64,000 nucleotides of DNA. Source: Paraglaciecola sp. MB-3u-78 (GTDB lineage Bacteria; Pseudomonadota; Gammaproteobacteria; Enterobacterales; Alteromonadaceae). Positions 51,373 to 61,255 of this stretch are shown piece by piece (the stretch's first letter is position 1; every line of letters begins with the position of its first letter). The notes under the pieces are model-generated. The model was not told the DNA's origin and ran no database searches. It was given only the letters and a program-made list of their open reading frames with translations. Position numbers and translations under genes: made by a program. Location of the stretch: the NCBI RefSeq assembly GCF_002835935.1, contig NZ_PJCF01000006.1:434001-498000 (forward strand), in the 5' to 3' direction.

Positions 51373-52690
51373 TGGATTGGCCTTGTGGCAATATCAGTTC
51401 TACCGACAAGCCTGATAATTGCTCAGAGCGGCTTAGTTGCAATGAAGCATTATGCAGCTCGGCAATATGTTTGGAAATGGCTAAACCTAAACCACATCCT
51501 GGCGTATTGCTCGTATGACGATCACCACCAATTCTGTAAAAACGTTCAAACACTCGTTGATATTCTGATTTATCAATTCCTGGGCCTGAATCTTCTACTT
51601 GGATAATCACTTGTTTATTCACCGTCTTTAATACCACTCTAATTAATGTTTCTTCAGGGGAATACTTACTGGCATTAGAGATTAAATTTTGCAGCAATAT
51701 GCCAAGAGAAAATTCATCACCTTGAATGTTTGCTCCTTGACCGATGAGTTCGATATCTTGTTTTTTTGCTTCAATTTGTGGGAATAGACTGGCTATAACA
51801 TTTTGGCAAAGTGAAGCCGTATGTATTTGTTTAAACTGACCTTGATATTGTTCGGGATTGGTTCGGTTGAGCAGTAAAATTTGTTCTACTACATGGCTCA
51901 TTCGCTCAATACCTTCTTGCAGGTATTGCATATTGGTGTTTGCAGTACTGTTATTGTTTAGCTCTAACTTTAGGTTGTGGGCATTGATTTTTAACACGCT
52001 CAATGGGGTACGTAATTCATGGGCTGCGTCTGAGGCAAAGCGTTTTTCTCGTGAAAAGGCTGCGTTTAGTCGTTCAAATAATTGATTCAAGGTTTCTAAA
52101 ACTGGGCTGAGTTCGTTTTGCTGATTTTGCTGGGTGATTGGACTAAGGTCATCGGCTTTTTTGGCGCGCAAGTTGTCAGATAAAAGCCTCAATGGCCGCA
52201 ACCCCGTGCTGACCAACAAAAATATAATAATGGCTAACAACGGAATACACAAAATCAGTGGTGTAACCGCAGCCAAGATCATTTTTTCTGCTAGCTCAAA
52301 GCGCCGGTTTAAGGGTTGTGCAACCAAGACCCATTTATTATCTGATTCAAAAAAATGCCCATAGGTACGCCAACGTTGAGATAAAAAATTATGTTCTGCG
52401 AATTCATTTTTGAAATCACTTATAGCGGCTTTAAGCTCGGGATGGGAGCTAACAATTAATCTGTTGTGTTGCCATATTTGGTAGATAAAAGCTGTGTCAG
52501 GTTGTGGCGCTAGGGATTGAGTACTCATATCGGTAATATTAACCAATACATAGGTCAATGAACGCAATTCATTGTCAAATACGCTGGTTGCCTTCGCCAT
52601 ACTGCCGCGATAACCCTGAATGGCAGCCGCGAAGGTGACTAATGTAATCACCGATAACAAAATCAGCGTTAGATAACGACGAATAGACAA
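51365..52690 (-). CDS. Sensor histidine kinase, QseC-like
   Basis: A 441-residue kinase. One helix at about residues 7-27 and one at 137-160 enclose a periplasmic sensor region of about 110 residues. A HAMP-like segment follows, then HELRTPLS with the phospho-acceptor H224, the N box, DSGPGID and GCGLGLAISKHIAE. It starts 2 bases after the regulator gene and overlaps the cupredoxin gene, so it most likely senses the state of that transport system. Confidence 0.92.
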   Translation of the reverse strand: MSIRRYLTLILLSVITLVTFAAAIQGYRGSMAKATSVFDNELRSLTYVLVNITDMSTQSLAPQPDTAFIYQIWQHNRLIVSSHPELKAAISDFKNEFAEHNFLSQRWRTYGHFFESDNKWVLVAQPLNRRFELAEKMILAAVTPLILCIPLLAIIIFLLVSTGLRPLRLLSDNLRAKKADDLSPITQQNQQNELSPVLETLNQLFERLNAAFSREKRFASDAAHELRTPLSVLKINAHNLKLELNNNSTANTNMQYLQEGIERMSHVVEQILLLNRTNPEQYQGQFKQIHTASLCQNVIASLFPQIEAKKQDIELIGQGANIQGDEFSLGILLQNLISNASKYSPEETLIRVVLKTVNKQVIIQVEDSGPGIDKSEYQRVFERFYRIGGDRHTSNTPGCGLGLAISKHIAELHNASLQLSRSEQLSGLSVELILPQGQSNE

Positions 52691-52692
52691 AT

Positions 52693-53367
52693 TTAGGACC
52701 CTATACTGGGGCTAGTTTTAACACTGTAACCTACACCGCGGATTGTTTTAATAAAAGCCTCAGGTAATTTTTTGCGTAGATGATGAATATGTACCTCAAC
52801 CGCATTACTCGCAACCTCTTCACCCCACTCGTATAATTTAGACTCAAGTTGTTCTCTGGATTGAATGCGACCAGCTTGTTCTAACAGCACCTTCAACAAC
52901 ATAAATTCTTTGCGCGACAACTCAACCACCTGACCTGCGACACTTAACTGATGAGACGCGGAGTCAAGGCATACCTCGCCAATAGTAATAGTTGAAGTGT
53001 TGGCAGTACCCAATCTTCTCTCAATTACCCGTAAACGTGCGATAAGTTCGTTTACATCAAAAGGCTTACTGAGATAATCATCTGCACCTTGGTCTAGTCC
53101 TTTAATTTTGTCCTCAATGGAGTCTCTTGCGGTGAGCACCAGAACTGGGATATTCACCTTCATTTGCCTGATTTTTTTAAGTAGCGTTAGGCCATCCATA
53201 TCTGGCAAGCCTAAATCTAATATTAACATGTCACATTCATTGGTTTTTATGGTTAACAGTGCTGATTTAGCATTGGTGACGTGATTGGCGGTAAATCCTT
53301 CCGACCGAAGGGACTGGTGCAGGCCTCTGGCCAATTGCACATCATCTTCGACTAATAAAATTCGCAT
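52693..53367 (-). CDS. OmpR-family response regulator, QseB-like
   Basis: A 224-residue regulator. The receiver domain has acidic residues at 8-9, the phospho-acceptor D51 and the DDYLSKPF lysine; the winged-helix domain runs from LDSASHQLSVAG to GVGYSVKT. It heads the five-gene operon (regulator, kinase, cupredoxin, FTR1-like, barrel). Autoregulation is likely but no direct repeat was defined in the 57 bases upstream. Confidence 0.93.
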   Translation of the reverse strand: MRILLVEDDVQLARGLHQSLRSEGFTANHVTNAKSALLTIKTNECDMLILDLGLPDMDGLTLLKKIRQMKVNIPVLVLTARDSIEDKIKGLDQGADDYLSKPFDVNELIARLRVIERRLGTANTSTITIGEVCLDSASHQLSVAGQVVELSRKEFMLLKVLLEQAGRIQSREQLESKLYEWGEEVASNAVEVHIHHLRKKLPEAFIKTIRGVGYSVKTSPSIGS

Positions 53368-53424
53368 TTTGATTACTCTATTTAAAGTCCACTACATTAC
53401 GCCGTTAAGGTAGCCCAAACCTTT

Positions 53425-54099
53425 CTAGTTTGAAAGGTCAAGGTTGTTTAGGTAGCTGTTTCTATTGTGTATTTTTGTTAGCATTTGGTCTGTGAGTTGT
53501 TTTTTATGTAGACTCCAGCTTTGATTGTACGGTTCACTAGGACTGTGTTGTTTAATTGCCTGCAAAGTGGCTTCAAAGAAAGCCTCTGCTTGAGCATAGT
53601 TTTCTTGGTCAAACCAATACTCAGCGTAGCGAAAATTCGCTGTTATGCTGCTTGGGTTAATGTTTACAGCTTTGTTCAGCAGATGCTTAGCCATTTTGTC
53701 GCTACCAAAAGAAAATGGCCACCCTGGCGTGCGGTGATAAAGCCAACCTAACTCGGCGTAAGCCACACCATAAAAAACGGATGGATCGATAGACAAGGCC
53801 TTCTGTAACATATTTTTAGCCTGTTTGGCTAACTTCAGCCCTTCTAAACCACTGACTAAACGTGCTTGTTGGGCTTTTATCATACCCTGTAAGGCCCACC
53901 CATCTGCACACAGAGGGTATTGTTTTGTGAGTATTTCAGCGTGGTTGGATAGGGTAATTAATTTCGGTAGTTGTTCATGTGTTTGTACTTGCAGCACCAA
54001 CCATCGTTGATAAAGCTCTGATACTGAATGCTCTTGATTCTCAAATCCCTGAGCTGATAAGCAAATAAACAGACTACAAACCAAACAACGCCAAAACAT
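53425..54099 (-). CDS. Exported TPR-repeat protein, unknown
   Basis: A 224-residue protein with a signal peptide (ending SAQGFE) and TPR-like helical repeats (WALQGMIKAQQARLVSGLEGL, AKQAKNMLQKALSIDPSVF, AEYWFDQENYAQAEAFFEATL). It ends 57 bases before the response-regulator gene on the same strand and could belong to that operon. TPR proteins scaffold other proteins; no specific role is visible. Confidence 0.75.
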   Translation of the reverse strand: MFWRCLVCSLFICLSAQGFENQEHSVSELYQRWLVLQVQTHEQLPKLITLSNHAEILTKQYPLCADGWALQGMIKAQQARLVSGLEGLKLAKQAKNMLQKALSIDPSVFYGVAYAELGWLYHRTPGWPFSFGSDKMAKHLLNKAVNINPSSITANFRYAEYWFDQENYAQAEAFFEATLQAIKQHSPSEPYNQSWSLHKKQLTDQMLTKIHNRNSYLNNLDLSN

Positions 54100-54142
54100 T
54101 AGATCCTACCCGCTAAAGGTTATTGAATATGTAATGCATAGG

Positions 54143-54658
54143 TTAGTCTGGCTTTCTTAAGTCATCCTTAAGAGCCGGGTTTTCTGGTGATTTATCTTGA
54201 CGTTCAAATTCACCTTCGATGACATCGTCAGATTGATCTTTTGAATGAGGTGGCTGCTGGTATTGCTGTTGAGAAAAGTCACTATTAAAGGATGGATTTA
54301 CCACCCTGACAGATAAATTTTTAACTAACCCTTTGGCTATCAGCGGACGAGTGACAGGCAAACTCAATAAAAAACCAATGCCGTCTGTGATAAATCCTGG
54401 GGTTACTAACAACACACCAGCAATCACCAATAATAAACCTTCAGCCATTTCTTGACCCGGCATGATGCCAGCTTGCATTTTTTGTTGGGCTTGCATCAAG
54501 GTGTTGAGCCCCTGTTGTCTGACTAAATGCGCGCCAGCAAAAGCGGTTAGGATAACGATAGCTACTGTATACCAACCCCCTATTTGTTCACCCACATTGA
54601 TGAGTATGGCGATTTCGACAATAGGTAAAATGGCGAATAATAAAAATAATTTAAACAA
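54143..54658 (-). CDS. fxsA: FxsA family membrane protein
   Basis: A 171-residue protein with the FxsA domain: FLLFAILPIVEIAILINVGEQIG, the GAHLVRQQGL turn and ILLVTPGFITDGIGFLL. In E. coli FxsA counters phage T7 exclusion by the F plasmid when overexpressed; its normal role is unknown. The C-terminal 50 residues are hydrophilic and glutamine-rich. A TTG start at 54658 with GAGG upstream is preferred, because upstream in-frame codons add a stretch with no family match. Confidence 0.85.
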   Translation of the reverse strand: MFKLFLLFAILPIVEIAILINVGEQIGGWYTVAIVILTAFAGAHLVRQQGLNTLMQAQQKMQAGIMPGQEMAEGLLLVIAGVLLVTPGFITDGIGFLLSLPVTRPLIAKGLVKNLSVRVVNPSFNSDFSQQQYQQPPHSKDQSDDVIEGEFERQDKSPENPALKDDLRKPD

Positions 54659-55009
54659 AAAAGCCTCGTTATTTGAGCTATACGCAACAAGCTTTACGTA
54701 TACCTTCAATGATAATGTGTTTGTTATGATACTGGGACTAAACAATAGAAACCCAAGTGACGTATTGTTACAGAGTATTACTTGGTTTGTCTAACGAGTT
54801 TGGTTACTAGGGTCTATTTATCTCAAACTCAGATTATTTAAGGAAATAGTGAAATTTGAGTGTCTAAGCTTAGGTCTTTAAACAAAGTAATGTGCAGTCT
54901 TAATAATTTGTTAAGATTTGTGTTTTAAAGTGTAAAAATCCCCCTTGGCCCATTGTATTGGTATAATAAAAATAGTGCCAAGTTACCTTTTATATAAGAA
55001 GTATTGTTA

Positions 55010-56845
55010 ATGAATTTGAGTGTTAGATATTTTGTTTTACTGCTTGGTTTTTGTTTTTACTCATCTTTGAGTATAGCGCAAACTCCCGCTCCCTTAGCTG
55101 ATCTGTTTGCTGACGAACCAGAGTTTTTGCAAGTAGACGACGCGTTCCAATTCGATTTCGCCCAACAAGGTGATCACGTCACCCTGAGTTGGAAAATAGC
55201 AGATGGATACTACTTATATAAAAAGCAGTTTAAGACAGTGGTTAAACAAGCCGAGTTAGGTATGCCGGTTTTTCCTGTTGCAGAGCAAGTGGAAGATGAG
55301 TTTTTTGGGCTGTCAGATGTATTTCGTGGGCAACTAGATGTTACCTACCCCATAATATCCTCAGTGCAAGATGGCATAGTTAAAATTCGTTATCAGGGTT
55401 GTGCTGATGCGGGGCTGTGTTACCCACCCACCACCAAAGAGGTGTATCTAAATAAAGTGGGAACTGCTTCAGTAGCGGGGTCTAACCAAGATGCAAAAAA
55501 ATCGATAACTGACTCAAAACTTTTAGCAGCCAAATCATCAACTGATATACCCATTTCAGAGCAGTTTGAATTAGCCAGTCTGTTGTCTAGTGAGCAGAGT
55601 TTGCTCATCACACTTTTATTATTTTTAGGCTTAGGCATTGGTTTAGCTTTTACACCTTGTGTGTTTCCTATGTACCCGATTTTGTCTGGTATTGTGATCG
55701 GTCAAGGCAAAACCATTAGCACATCTCGAGCGTTTACTTTGTCATTTGTCTACGTGCAAGGCATGGCGATTACCTACTCGTTGTTGGGATTGATTGTGGC
55801 TTCAGCTGGTGTGCAGTTTCAGGCTTGGTTACAACATCCAGCCATTTTAATTGGTCTAATTGTCTTATTTGTCTTACTCGCCGTGGTGATGTTTGGTGCC
55901 TATGAATTGCAATTACCGTCTAAATGGCAAGAGAAGCTCAATGCGATGAGCAACAACCAAACCCGTGGAAGTTATTTTGGTGTATTGGTAATGGGCGCGA
56001 TTTCTGGTTTAGTAGCATCTCCTTGCACCACAGCGCCGTTGACCGGGATTTTGCTATTTATCGCCCAAAGTGGTGATTTAGTCTTAGGTTTTAGTGCGCT
56101 ATATGTGCTGAGTTTAGGCATGGGTATACCTTTGATATTATTTGGTATTACTGGTGGTAAGTTGTTACCTAAAGCAGGTAATTGGATGAACGTGGTTAAA
56201 GTCACTTTTGGATTTATGATGTTAGCCGTTGCCATTATGTTTGTTGAACGTTTAGTCACCCATGTTGCGACAGACTTTGCTTGGGCGTTACTTGGTTTGA
56301 TGACCTTTACCTACTTTTATGTGATGAACCAAAATAGCCCAGTATCCTTTTTCAAAGGTCTCCGTGCGTTTTTAATCTTCATCGGACTATTCGTTTCAGC
56401 TGGGTATGGTTATCAGGCATTTAATGGAATAGGACACAGCTCAGTGCAAGGGCAATCAAACAATAATGCCATAGCACACCCAGAATTTCTTAAAGTCAGC
56501 AGTTTAGAGGAGTTTAATCAGGCACTATCCGAGGCCAATGCTCAAGGTCAAACTGTGATGTTAGATCTGTATGCAGATTGGTGCGTGGCATGTAAAGAGT
56601 TTGAAAAATATACCTTCTCAGATGAAAACGTAATCAAGGCATTAAGTAACAGTGTGTTGATGCAGATTGATCTCACCGACAGTAGTGAAGCCAATCTTGA
56701 GTTTCAAAAACGTTTTTCTGTTCTTGGCCTGCCTACTATCATGTTCTTTGATACCCAAGGACAAGAGCTCGACACTGCCAGAGTGACAGGTTTTATGCGT
56801 GCCGCGCCTTTTGCTCAACACATTAATAGCCTTTTTGCTAAGTAA
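55010..56845 (+). CDS. dsbD: Thiol:disulfide interchange protein DsbD
   Basis: A 611-residue protein (E. coli precursor 565). It has a signal peptide, an N-terminal periplasmic alpha domain with its cysteine pair (GCADAGLCYPP), eight membrane helices with the buried pair (FTPCVFP and SPCTTAP), and a C-terminal thioredoxin domain with WCVACK. It carries electrons from cytosolic thioredoxin to periplasmic DsbC and CcmG. The start at 55010 was chosen over TTG 55004. The M23 peptidase gene follows after 2 bases. Confidence 0.95.
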   Translation: MNLSVRYFVLLLGFCFYSSLSIAQTPAPLADLFADEPEFLQVDDAFQFDFAQQGDHVTLSWKIADGYYLYKKQFKTVVKQAELGMPVFPVAEQVEDEFFGLSDVFRGQLDVTYPIISSVQDGIVKIRYQGCADAGLCYPPTTKEVYLNKVGTASVAGSNQDAKKSITDSKLLAAKSSTDIPISEQFELASLLSSEQSLLITLLLFLGLGIGLAFTPCVFPMYPILSGIVIGQGKTISTSRAFTLSFVYVQGMAITYSLLGLIVASAGVQFQAWLQHPAILIGLIVLFVLLAVVMFGAYELQLPSKWQEKLNAMSNNQTRGSYFGVLVMGAISGLVASPCTTAPLTGILLFIAQSGDLVLGFSALYVLSLGMGIPLILFGITGGKLLPKAGNWMNVVKVTFGFMMLAVAIMFVERLVTHVATDFAWALLGLMTFTYFYVMNQNSPVSFFKGLRAFLIFIGLFVSAGYGYQAFNGIGHSSVQGQSNNNAIAHPEFLKVSSLEEFNQALSEANAQGQTVMLDLYADWCVACKEFEKYTFSDENVIKALSNSVLMQIDLTDSSEANLEFQKRFSVLGLPTIMFFDTQGQELDTARVTGFMRAAPFAQHINSLFAK

Positions 56846-56847
56846 CC

Positions 56848-57681
56848 GTGTCTTGCCCTTTTACTCTGCATTTTATCAGTAAATTTTTTGCAGCCATATC
56901 TTGTGTGTTGGTTACCTGCAGTTCTCTAGCGAACTCAGGTAGCTACTGCATGGATGATTGGGCCTGTGTTGAGAAAGTAGAACAAAACAAACAGGTTAGT
57001 TATTGGTTATACAATAAAAAACCCTTTGTGGTGACTGTCACTTTGGAAGTGGACACCAGTAACCTAAAAACTACCGCCTCAAACCAGCGCCAACATATTG
57101 TTAACCAAGTGCTTCAAGGGTATCAGCGAGTTAAAGTGCTTGAGTTGCACCCTATCAACACTAAGGGAAGAATTTGGTACGACGAATCCTTTTATTGGAC
57201 ACCAGGCAATATGCTGGCGCAGCATCAAAAGGATGCTGTTTATCAATATCCATATGCTGACGGTGATTATTTCCCCATAGTGCAAGGTTTTGGTGGCGGC
57301 TATAGCCATAGTGGTGCGTCTCAGTATGCTGTCGACTTTGCTATGCCTATAGGTACACCGATACATGCGGCAAGGGCAGGGATGGTGATTGATTTGGTTG
57401 AACAGCATTCACGTGGAGGTGCTAGTCGCAAATACGCTAAATATGCTAACTACGTAGTGATTTTGCATGGTGATGACACAACCGGTGAGTATTATCATCT
57501 AAGAAAGGATGGCGTTGCCGTGACCCAAGGTGAGCGCGTTGCTGCAGGTCAATTAATAGGTTATTCGGGTAATACAGGCTTTTCTTCTTTGCCACATTTA
57601 CACTTTGCGGTTTATCACGCAAAACCCTTTGGTAAGTATCAATCATTGCCTTTTGCGTTTGAACCTAGATCCCGCAGTTAA
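56848..57681 (+). CDS. M23 family metallopeptidase (C-terminus changed by an insertion)
   Basis: A 277-residue exported peptidase with a signal peptide (GTG start) and an M23/LytM domain. The zinc ligands are H154 and D163 (HSGASQYAVD) and H252 in PHLHF, with H250 as partner. It should cut peptidoglycan cross-bridges, or act as a non-catalytic activator if degenerate, but all ligands are present. A MITE inserted at the original stop codon: codon 272 (GAA) was followed by TAA, and the element now adds PRSRS and supplies a new TAA. Function is probably unaffected. Confidence 0.88.
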   Translation: MSCPFTLHFISKFFAAISCVLVTCSSLANSGSYCMDDWACVEKVEQNKQVSYWLYNKKPFVVTVTLEVDTSNLKTTASNQRQHIVNQVLQGYQRVKVLELHPINTKGRIWYDESFYWTPGNMLAQHQKDAVYQYPYADGDYFPIVQGFGGGYSHSGASQYAVDFAMPIGTPIHAARAGMVIDLVEQHSRGGASRKYAKYANYVVILHGDDTTGEYYHLRKDGVAVTQGERVAAGQLIGYSGNTGFSSLPHLHFAVYHAKPFGKYQSLPFAFEPRSRS

Positions 57682-57826
57682 ACCACGAGAAATAGCGGCA
57701 TCCACTGATGCGCCTAGCTATGGGAAAAAAGTTCTCATCACCAATAAGGTGACTACGAATTTTTTCCCTACGCCAGTCACACCATTGGCTACCACTCTTC
57801 CCACGAGTTCAACTGCGGAATCTAGG
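57664..57826. mobile_element. 163-bp palindromic MITE with IS1380-like ends
   Basis: The element starts CCTAGATCCCGCAGTT and ends in the near-inverse (AACTGCGGAATCTAGG). It is one long imperfect palindrome centred on 57745. TTGAA is duplicated on both sides (57659-57663 and 57827-57831), a 5-bp target duplication. The CCTAGAT end resembles IS1380-family termini such as ISEcp1. No transposase is encoded, so it would move only in trans. Confidence 0.85.
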
Positions 57827-57856
57827 TTGAATAAAGACTAAGGATTGTGCCTATAT

Positions 57857-59196
57857 TTACCAAGTTGTTGCTAATAGTGCTAGGATCTTTTCTGCCGGAA
57901 CCGGTTTAGAAAAGTAATAATCTTGTAAATGTCGACATTTGTTCTTTTTGAAAAATTCGACTTGCTCAATAGTTTCAATACCTTCAGCTACGCAGCTCAT
58001 TTTTAATTGTTTGGCCATACTTAGCGTGGTGAGGATAATGGTCTCATTATTTTGATTTTTAGAGGATCAAAAAAGATGAGGCCTTTTGGTGAGCCGTAAA
58101 CCATACGCCCATCCAATAGCGTTAAACTGGTGTCTGAATTAAATTCACTATTGGCTAAACCTTGTTCTTGGTCAAATTTTTGTATCTGATGGTTTTGAGA
58201 CGAAAATTTAATCAGACCAGAGTTAGAGCCTAACCAAATATTGCCTTTGGTATCTAGTTGCATATCAAAGATTGCATTATTTGGCAGTAAATTTTGTTTG
58301 TTATAAAAAAACTTTTTTCATGTGTCAGTGCATCAATACCCACCAATCCATAGCCTGGATAAATTATCCACATAATGTTATTAGCGTCTATTAATACGTC
58401 ACTGGGATACACCTTTGATTTTAATTGTTGCAGAGGGGGTTCATGGATTGATGTAACTTGTGTCTGCATACAACATCTTAACATTTAGGCTATCTATTGT
58501 TGTTGCGACTGATTGCGCATAGTTAATTAAAAGAGGTGTGTTGCTTCCTCTTTCAACCGCAAATAAACCATCTCTTGTGCCTATAAAAAGAATGTTCTGT
58601 GACAATAAATGGGCTCTTACATAATTCCCGTTAGCAATCATTGTATCTGACAACGAATACTCAACAGAAAGCTTATCGGTGACGTAAGAATAGGAATAAA
58701 CACCCTCATCCATCGAGAATAATATGTCTCCCTTTTCGTCTTCGCTAATGTAACTCGCTTCTTGAGTTAGTTGATTATCCCGTTGTAACCTTAAATTGAT
58801 AACGTGTTTGGTAGTATTATTTATGAGGTTATATTGGTGAACGCCTTTGACAGAGTCACAGACCCAAAGATTTCTTTTTGAATCTTGAAATAAGTAATTG
58901 ATCGGAGCATCATTGAATTCATTGTTCGGGCCCAGTACATGTTGGTTTTGATAGCCATCAAACCGGTTTAACCCCTCAGCAGTGCCCAGCCATAAAAAAC
59001 CTTCATTATCTAGCAATAACGAGTTGATAGTATTCTGAGATAAACCATTTTCTGTGGATAAACGAGAAAATGTCGGATCTGCGATCAACGGCTTACTTTG
59101 ACTCACAAATGAAATGAGCAGTAATAACACGAGAACTGAAAGATAATACTTCTTTGGCCCAAAGTAGAGGCTATTTATCGATTTGTATTGGTACAT
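57857..59196 (-). pseudogene. Broken sensor: two-component-type beta-propeller fused to an EAL tail
   Basis: From 59196 down, a signal anchor and Reg_prop propeller repeats are read (LSTENGLSQNTINSLLLDNE, GFLWLGTAEGLNRFDG). Frameshifts near 58450 and 58280 interrupt them; the later repeats are in other frames (GNIWLGSNSGLIKF). Near 58050 the sequence jumps to the C-terminus of an EAL phosphodiesterase domain (LKMSCVAEGIETIEQVEFF, DYYFSKPVPAEKI), ending at 57857. The Y_Y_Y, membrane, GGDEF and most of the EAL regions are deleted. The parent was a propeller-GGDEF-EAL c-di-GMP sensor. Confidence 0.8.
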
Positions 59197-59291
59197 ATTT
59201 ATCTACGTTCAAATAATAAAAAAATAAATGGCGCTAACTTAAACACATATATATCTTTCATTTTACAAAGCGACATTTAATCTGATTAGAC

Positions 59292-59921
59292 TTACCGAGT
59301 ACCAAAAATTTTATCACCCGCATCACCGAGTCCTGGCAATATGTAACCGCGTTCATTAAGCCTTTCATCTATTGCAGCGATATAAATTTCAACGTCTGGG
59401 TGCGCAGCTTGAACTGCCTCTAAACCCTCTGGAGCCGCAACTAGAAATAGCCCCATTATATGTTTACAGCCTTTTTGTTTGAGTAAATCAATAGTGGCGA
59501 TAAGGGTGCCACCAGTGGCTAACATGGGATCTACGATTAATGCAGTACGCTTTGCTGCGTCTTTTACGACTTTATCAAAATAGGCCACTGGTTGCAGGGT
59601 TTCTTCATCACGATACAAACCTACCACGCTAATTTTTGCATTAGGAATAAGCCTCAAGACTCCGTCTAACATACCTAAACCAGCACGTAAGATAGGTACT
59701 ACCGTTATCTTTTTACCTTTTATTTTTTGTATATTAATTTTTTTCCCATTCCAAGCTGTAGTTTCAACAACCTCGGTTTGTAGCCCTCTGGTGGCTTCAT
59801 AAGTTAAAAGATTACCCACCTCGCTGGCTAATTCCCGAAAATCTTTGCTGCTAATACCTTCTTCACGCATTAAGCCTATTTTATGGTGTATCAAAGGGTG
59901 GTGAATTTCATGTACGGGCAT
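59292..59921 (-). CDS. upp: Uracil phosphoribosyltransferase
   Basis: A 209-residue enzyme (E. coli 208). It has the [18 protein letters not shown] start, [15 protein letters not shown] and the PRPP loop DPMLATGGT, and it ends [13 protein letters not shown]. It salvages uracil to UMP. It follows acpH after 2 bases. No uraA permease gene is next to it, unlike in E. coli. Confidence 0.97.
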   Translation of the reverse strand: MPVHEIHHPLIHHKIGLMREEGISSKDFRELASEVGNLLTYEATRGLQTEVVETTAWNGKKINIQKIKGKKITVVPILRAGLGMLDGVLRLIPNAKISVVGLYRDEETLQPVAYFDKVVKDAAKRTALIVDPMLATGGTLIATIDLLKQKGCKHIMGLFLVAAPEGLEAVQAAHPDVEIYIAAIDERLNERGYILPGLGDAGDKIFGTR

Positions 59922-59923
59922 AC

Positions 59924-60553
59924 TTATTTCTCGCAGTTATTGTTGAGACTGTAGTCTTGGACAAATTTCAGCCCGTGATCAAGGCACTCAGGATAGAACT
60001 GTTGAAAGCTAGACTCAAGCTGATCGCCATGTTGAAGTATAAAAAATTGTGCTTTTTTAGCAAACATCACTTTATTTTTTAATCGGTTCTCAATGCTGAC
60101 AAATGCTCGGAAACAAGTTTCAATATTAATATATTCATTTAGCCATTGATGGTTTATCAAGTTTTCAGCAAGTTTACTAAAATGTGGATTATCAGGTAAT
60201 GAAAATTGTTCAAGTTGCTGATAAAAATTAGCAAAGACAATATTAAAGTGAGTGTTAGAGTAACGTTTCCACGTTTGCATCAGTAAGTAATCAAAATAGA
60301 TATCGATAATCACCCCCGCCATCCTGCGTAAATCTATGGGGAAACATCGCCTTAATTCAATTATCAGTGGATGTGAATCAGTGAACACGTCAATGCTACG
60401 ATGCAAACGGATACCCTGCTCAATCTCAAAAGGTAAGTGTTGCAGTTGACTACCTTTAACAAAGTCCCCAAGAAAATTTCCTAACAAGTTGGTTTGAGTA
60501 TGTGTGCCTATGTGGATATGGGCGATATAGTTCAAATTAAAAATCCATTCCAA
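59924..60553 (-). CDS. acpH: Acyl carrier protein phosphodiesterase (DUF479)
   Basis: A 209-residue protein with the AcpH/DUF479 pattern: [37 protein letters not shown] and [16 protein letters not shown]. The histidines and aspartates form a metal site used to remove phosphopantetheine from acyl carrier protein. The ATG start adds about seven residues relative to E. coli; the TTG before NYIAHIH is an alternative. It overlaps nothing and leads directly into upp. Confidence 0.88.
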   Translation of the reverse strand: MEWIFNLNYIAHIHIGTHTQTNLLGNFLGDFVKGSQLQHLPFEIEQGIRLHRSIDVFTDSHPLIIELRRCFPIDLRRMAGVIIDIYFDYLLMQTWKRYSNTHFNIVFANFYQQLEQFSLPDNPHFSKLAENLINHQWLNEYINIETCFRAFVSIENRLKNKVMFAKKAQFFILQHGDQLESSFQQFYPECLDHGLKFVQDYSLNNNCEK

Positions 60554-60774
60554 TTAAGTAGATAATAAGTCCTAATTAAAGCCTAAAATTCGTTAACTTT
60601 GCGGCAATCTTCGCTGATAAGACCAGTATTTTGCTGTTAATTTCTATTTGCTCTCTATAATGGATGAATAATTTAAGTTAATGTACATTTAGTTTACGAA
60701 AAGTAATTTTGAAATAATGTTTTTCATATGCTTAAACACTCATCAGAATCATTACTAATTAAAACGGCGACCCA

Positions 60775-61209
60775 GTGAAAGTATTAGTTATCAATGGCCC
60801 AAATCTAAACATGTTGGGCAAACGCGAGCCCGCAACTTATGGCTCACAAAACCTACAACAAATTGTGAGTAAGCTAAGCACTTATGCAGACTCAATAGGT
60901 ATGAGTTTAACGCACCTGCAGTCAAATGCTGAACACGAGTTAATTGATACTATCCATAATGCTTTTGAACAAATAGACTTTATTGTCATCAACCCAGGTG
61001 CATTTACCCATACCAGCGTTGCATTGAGAGACGCGCTTTTGAGCGTGTCTATCCCTTTTATCGAAGTGCATTTATCTAATGTACACGCCAGAGAAGCGTT
61101 CAGACAGCATTCTTATCTATCCGACATTGCCCAAGGGGTGATTTGTGGATTAGGCGCACAAGGTTATGAATTCGCTTTAGCGGCGGCCAAACAATATTTA
61201 ACAAAATAA
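60775..61209 (+). CDS. aroQ: 3-dehydroquinate dehydratase, type II
   Basis: A 144-residue enzyme with the catalytic tyrosine and lid ([17 protein letters not shown]), [12 protein letters not shown] and the [15 protein letters not shown] histidine. It performs the third step of the shikimate pathway and forms a dodecamer in the family. The start is GTG at 60775. The downstream accBC genes are the usual partners in gammaproteobacteria. Confidence 0.95.
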   Translation: MKVLVINGPNLNMLGKREPATYGSQNLQQIVSKLSTYADSIGMSLTHLQSNAEHELIDTIHNAFEQIDFIVINPGAFTHTSVALRDALLSVSIPFIEVHLSNVHAREAFRQHSYLSDIAQGVICGLGAQGYEFALAAAKQYLTK

Positions 61210-61211
61210 AC

Positions 61212-61234
61212 ATCAGCAAAATTTGCTTGCTGAT
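61212..61234 (+). terminator. Hairpin between aroQ and accB
   Basis: ATCAGCAA / TTGCTGAT perfect 8-bp stem with a 7-base loop directly after aroQ. There is no T-run, so it may attenuate transcription or protect the mRNA rather than fully stop it. Confidence 0.45.
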
Positions 61235-61255
61235 TAACTAATTAGAGAGAAAAAA

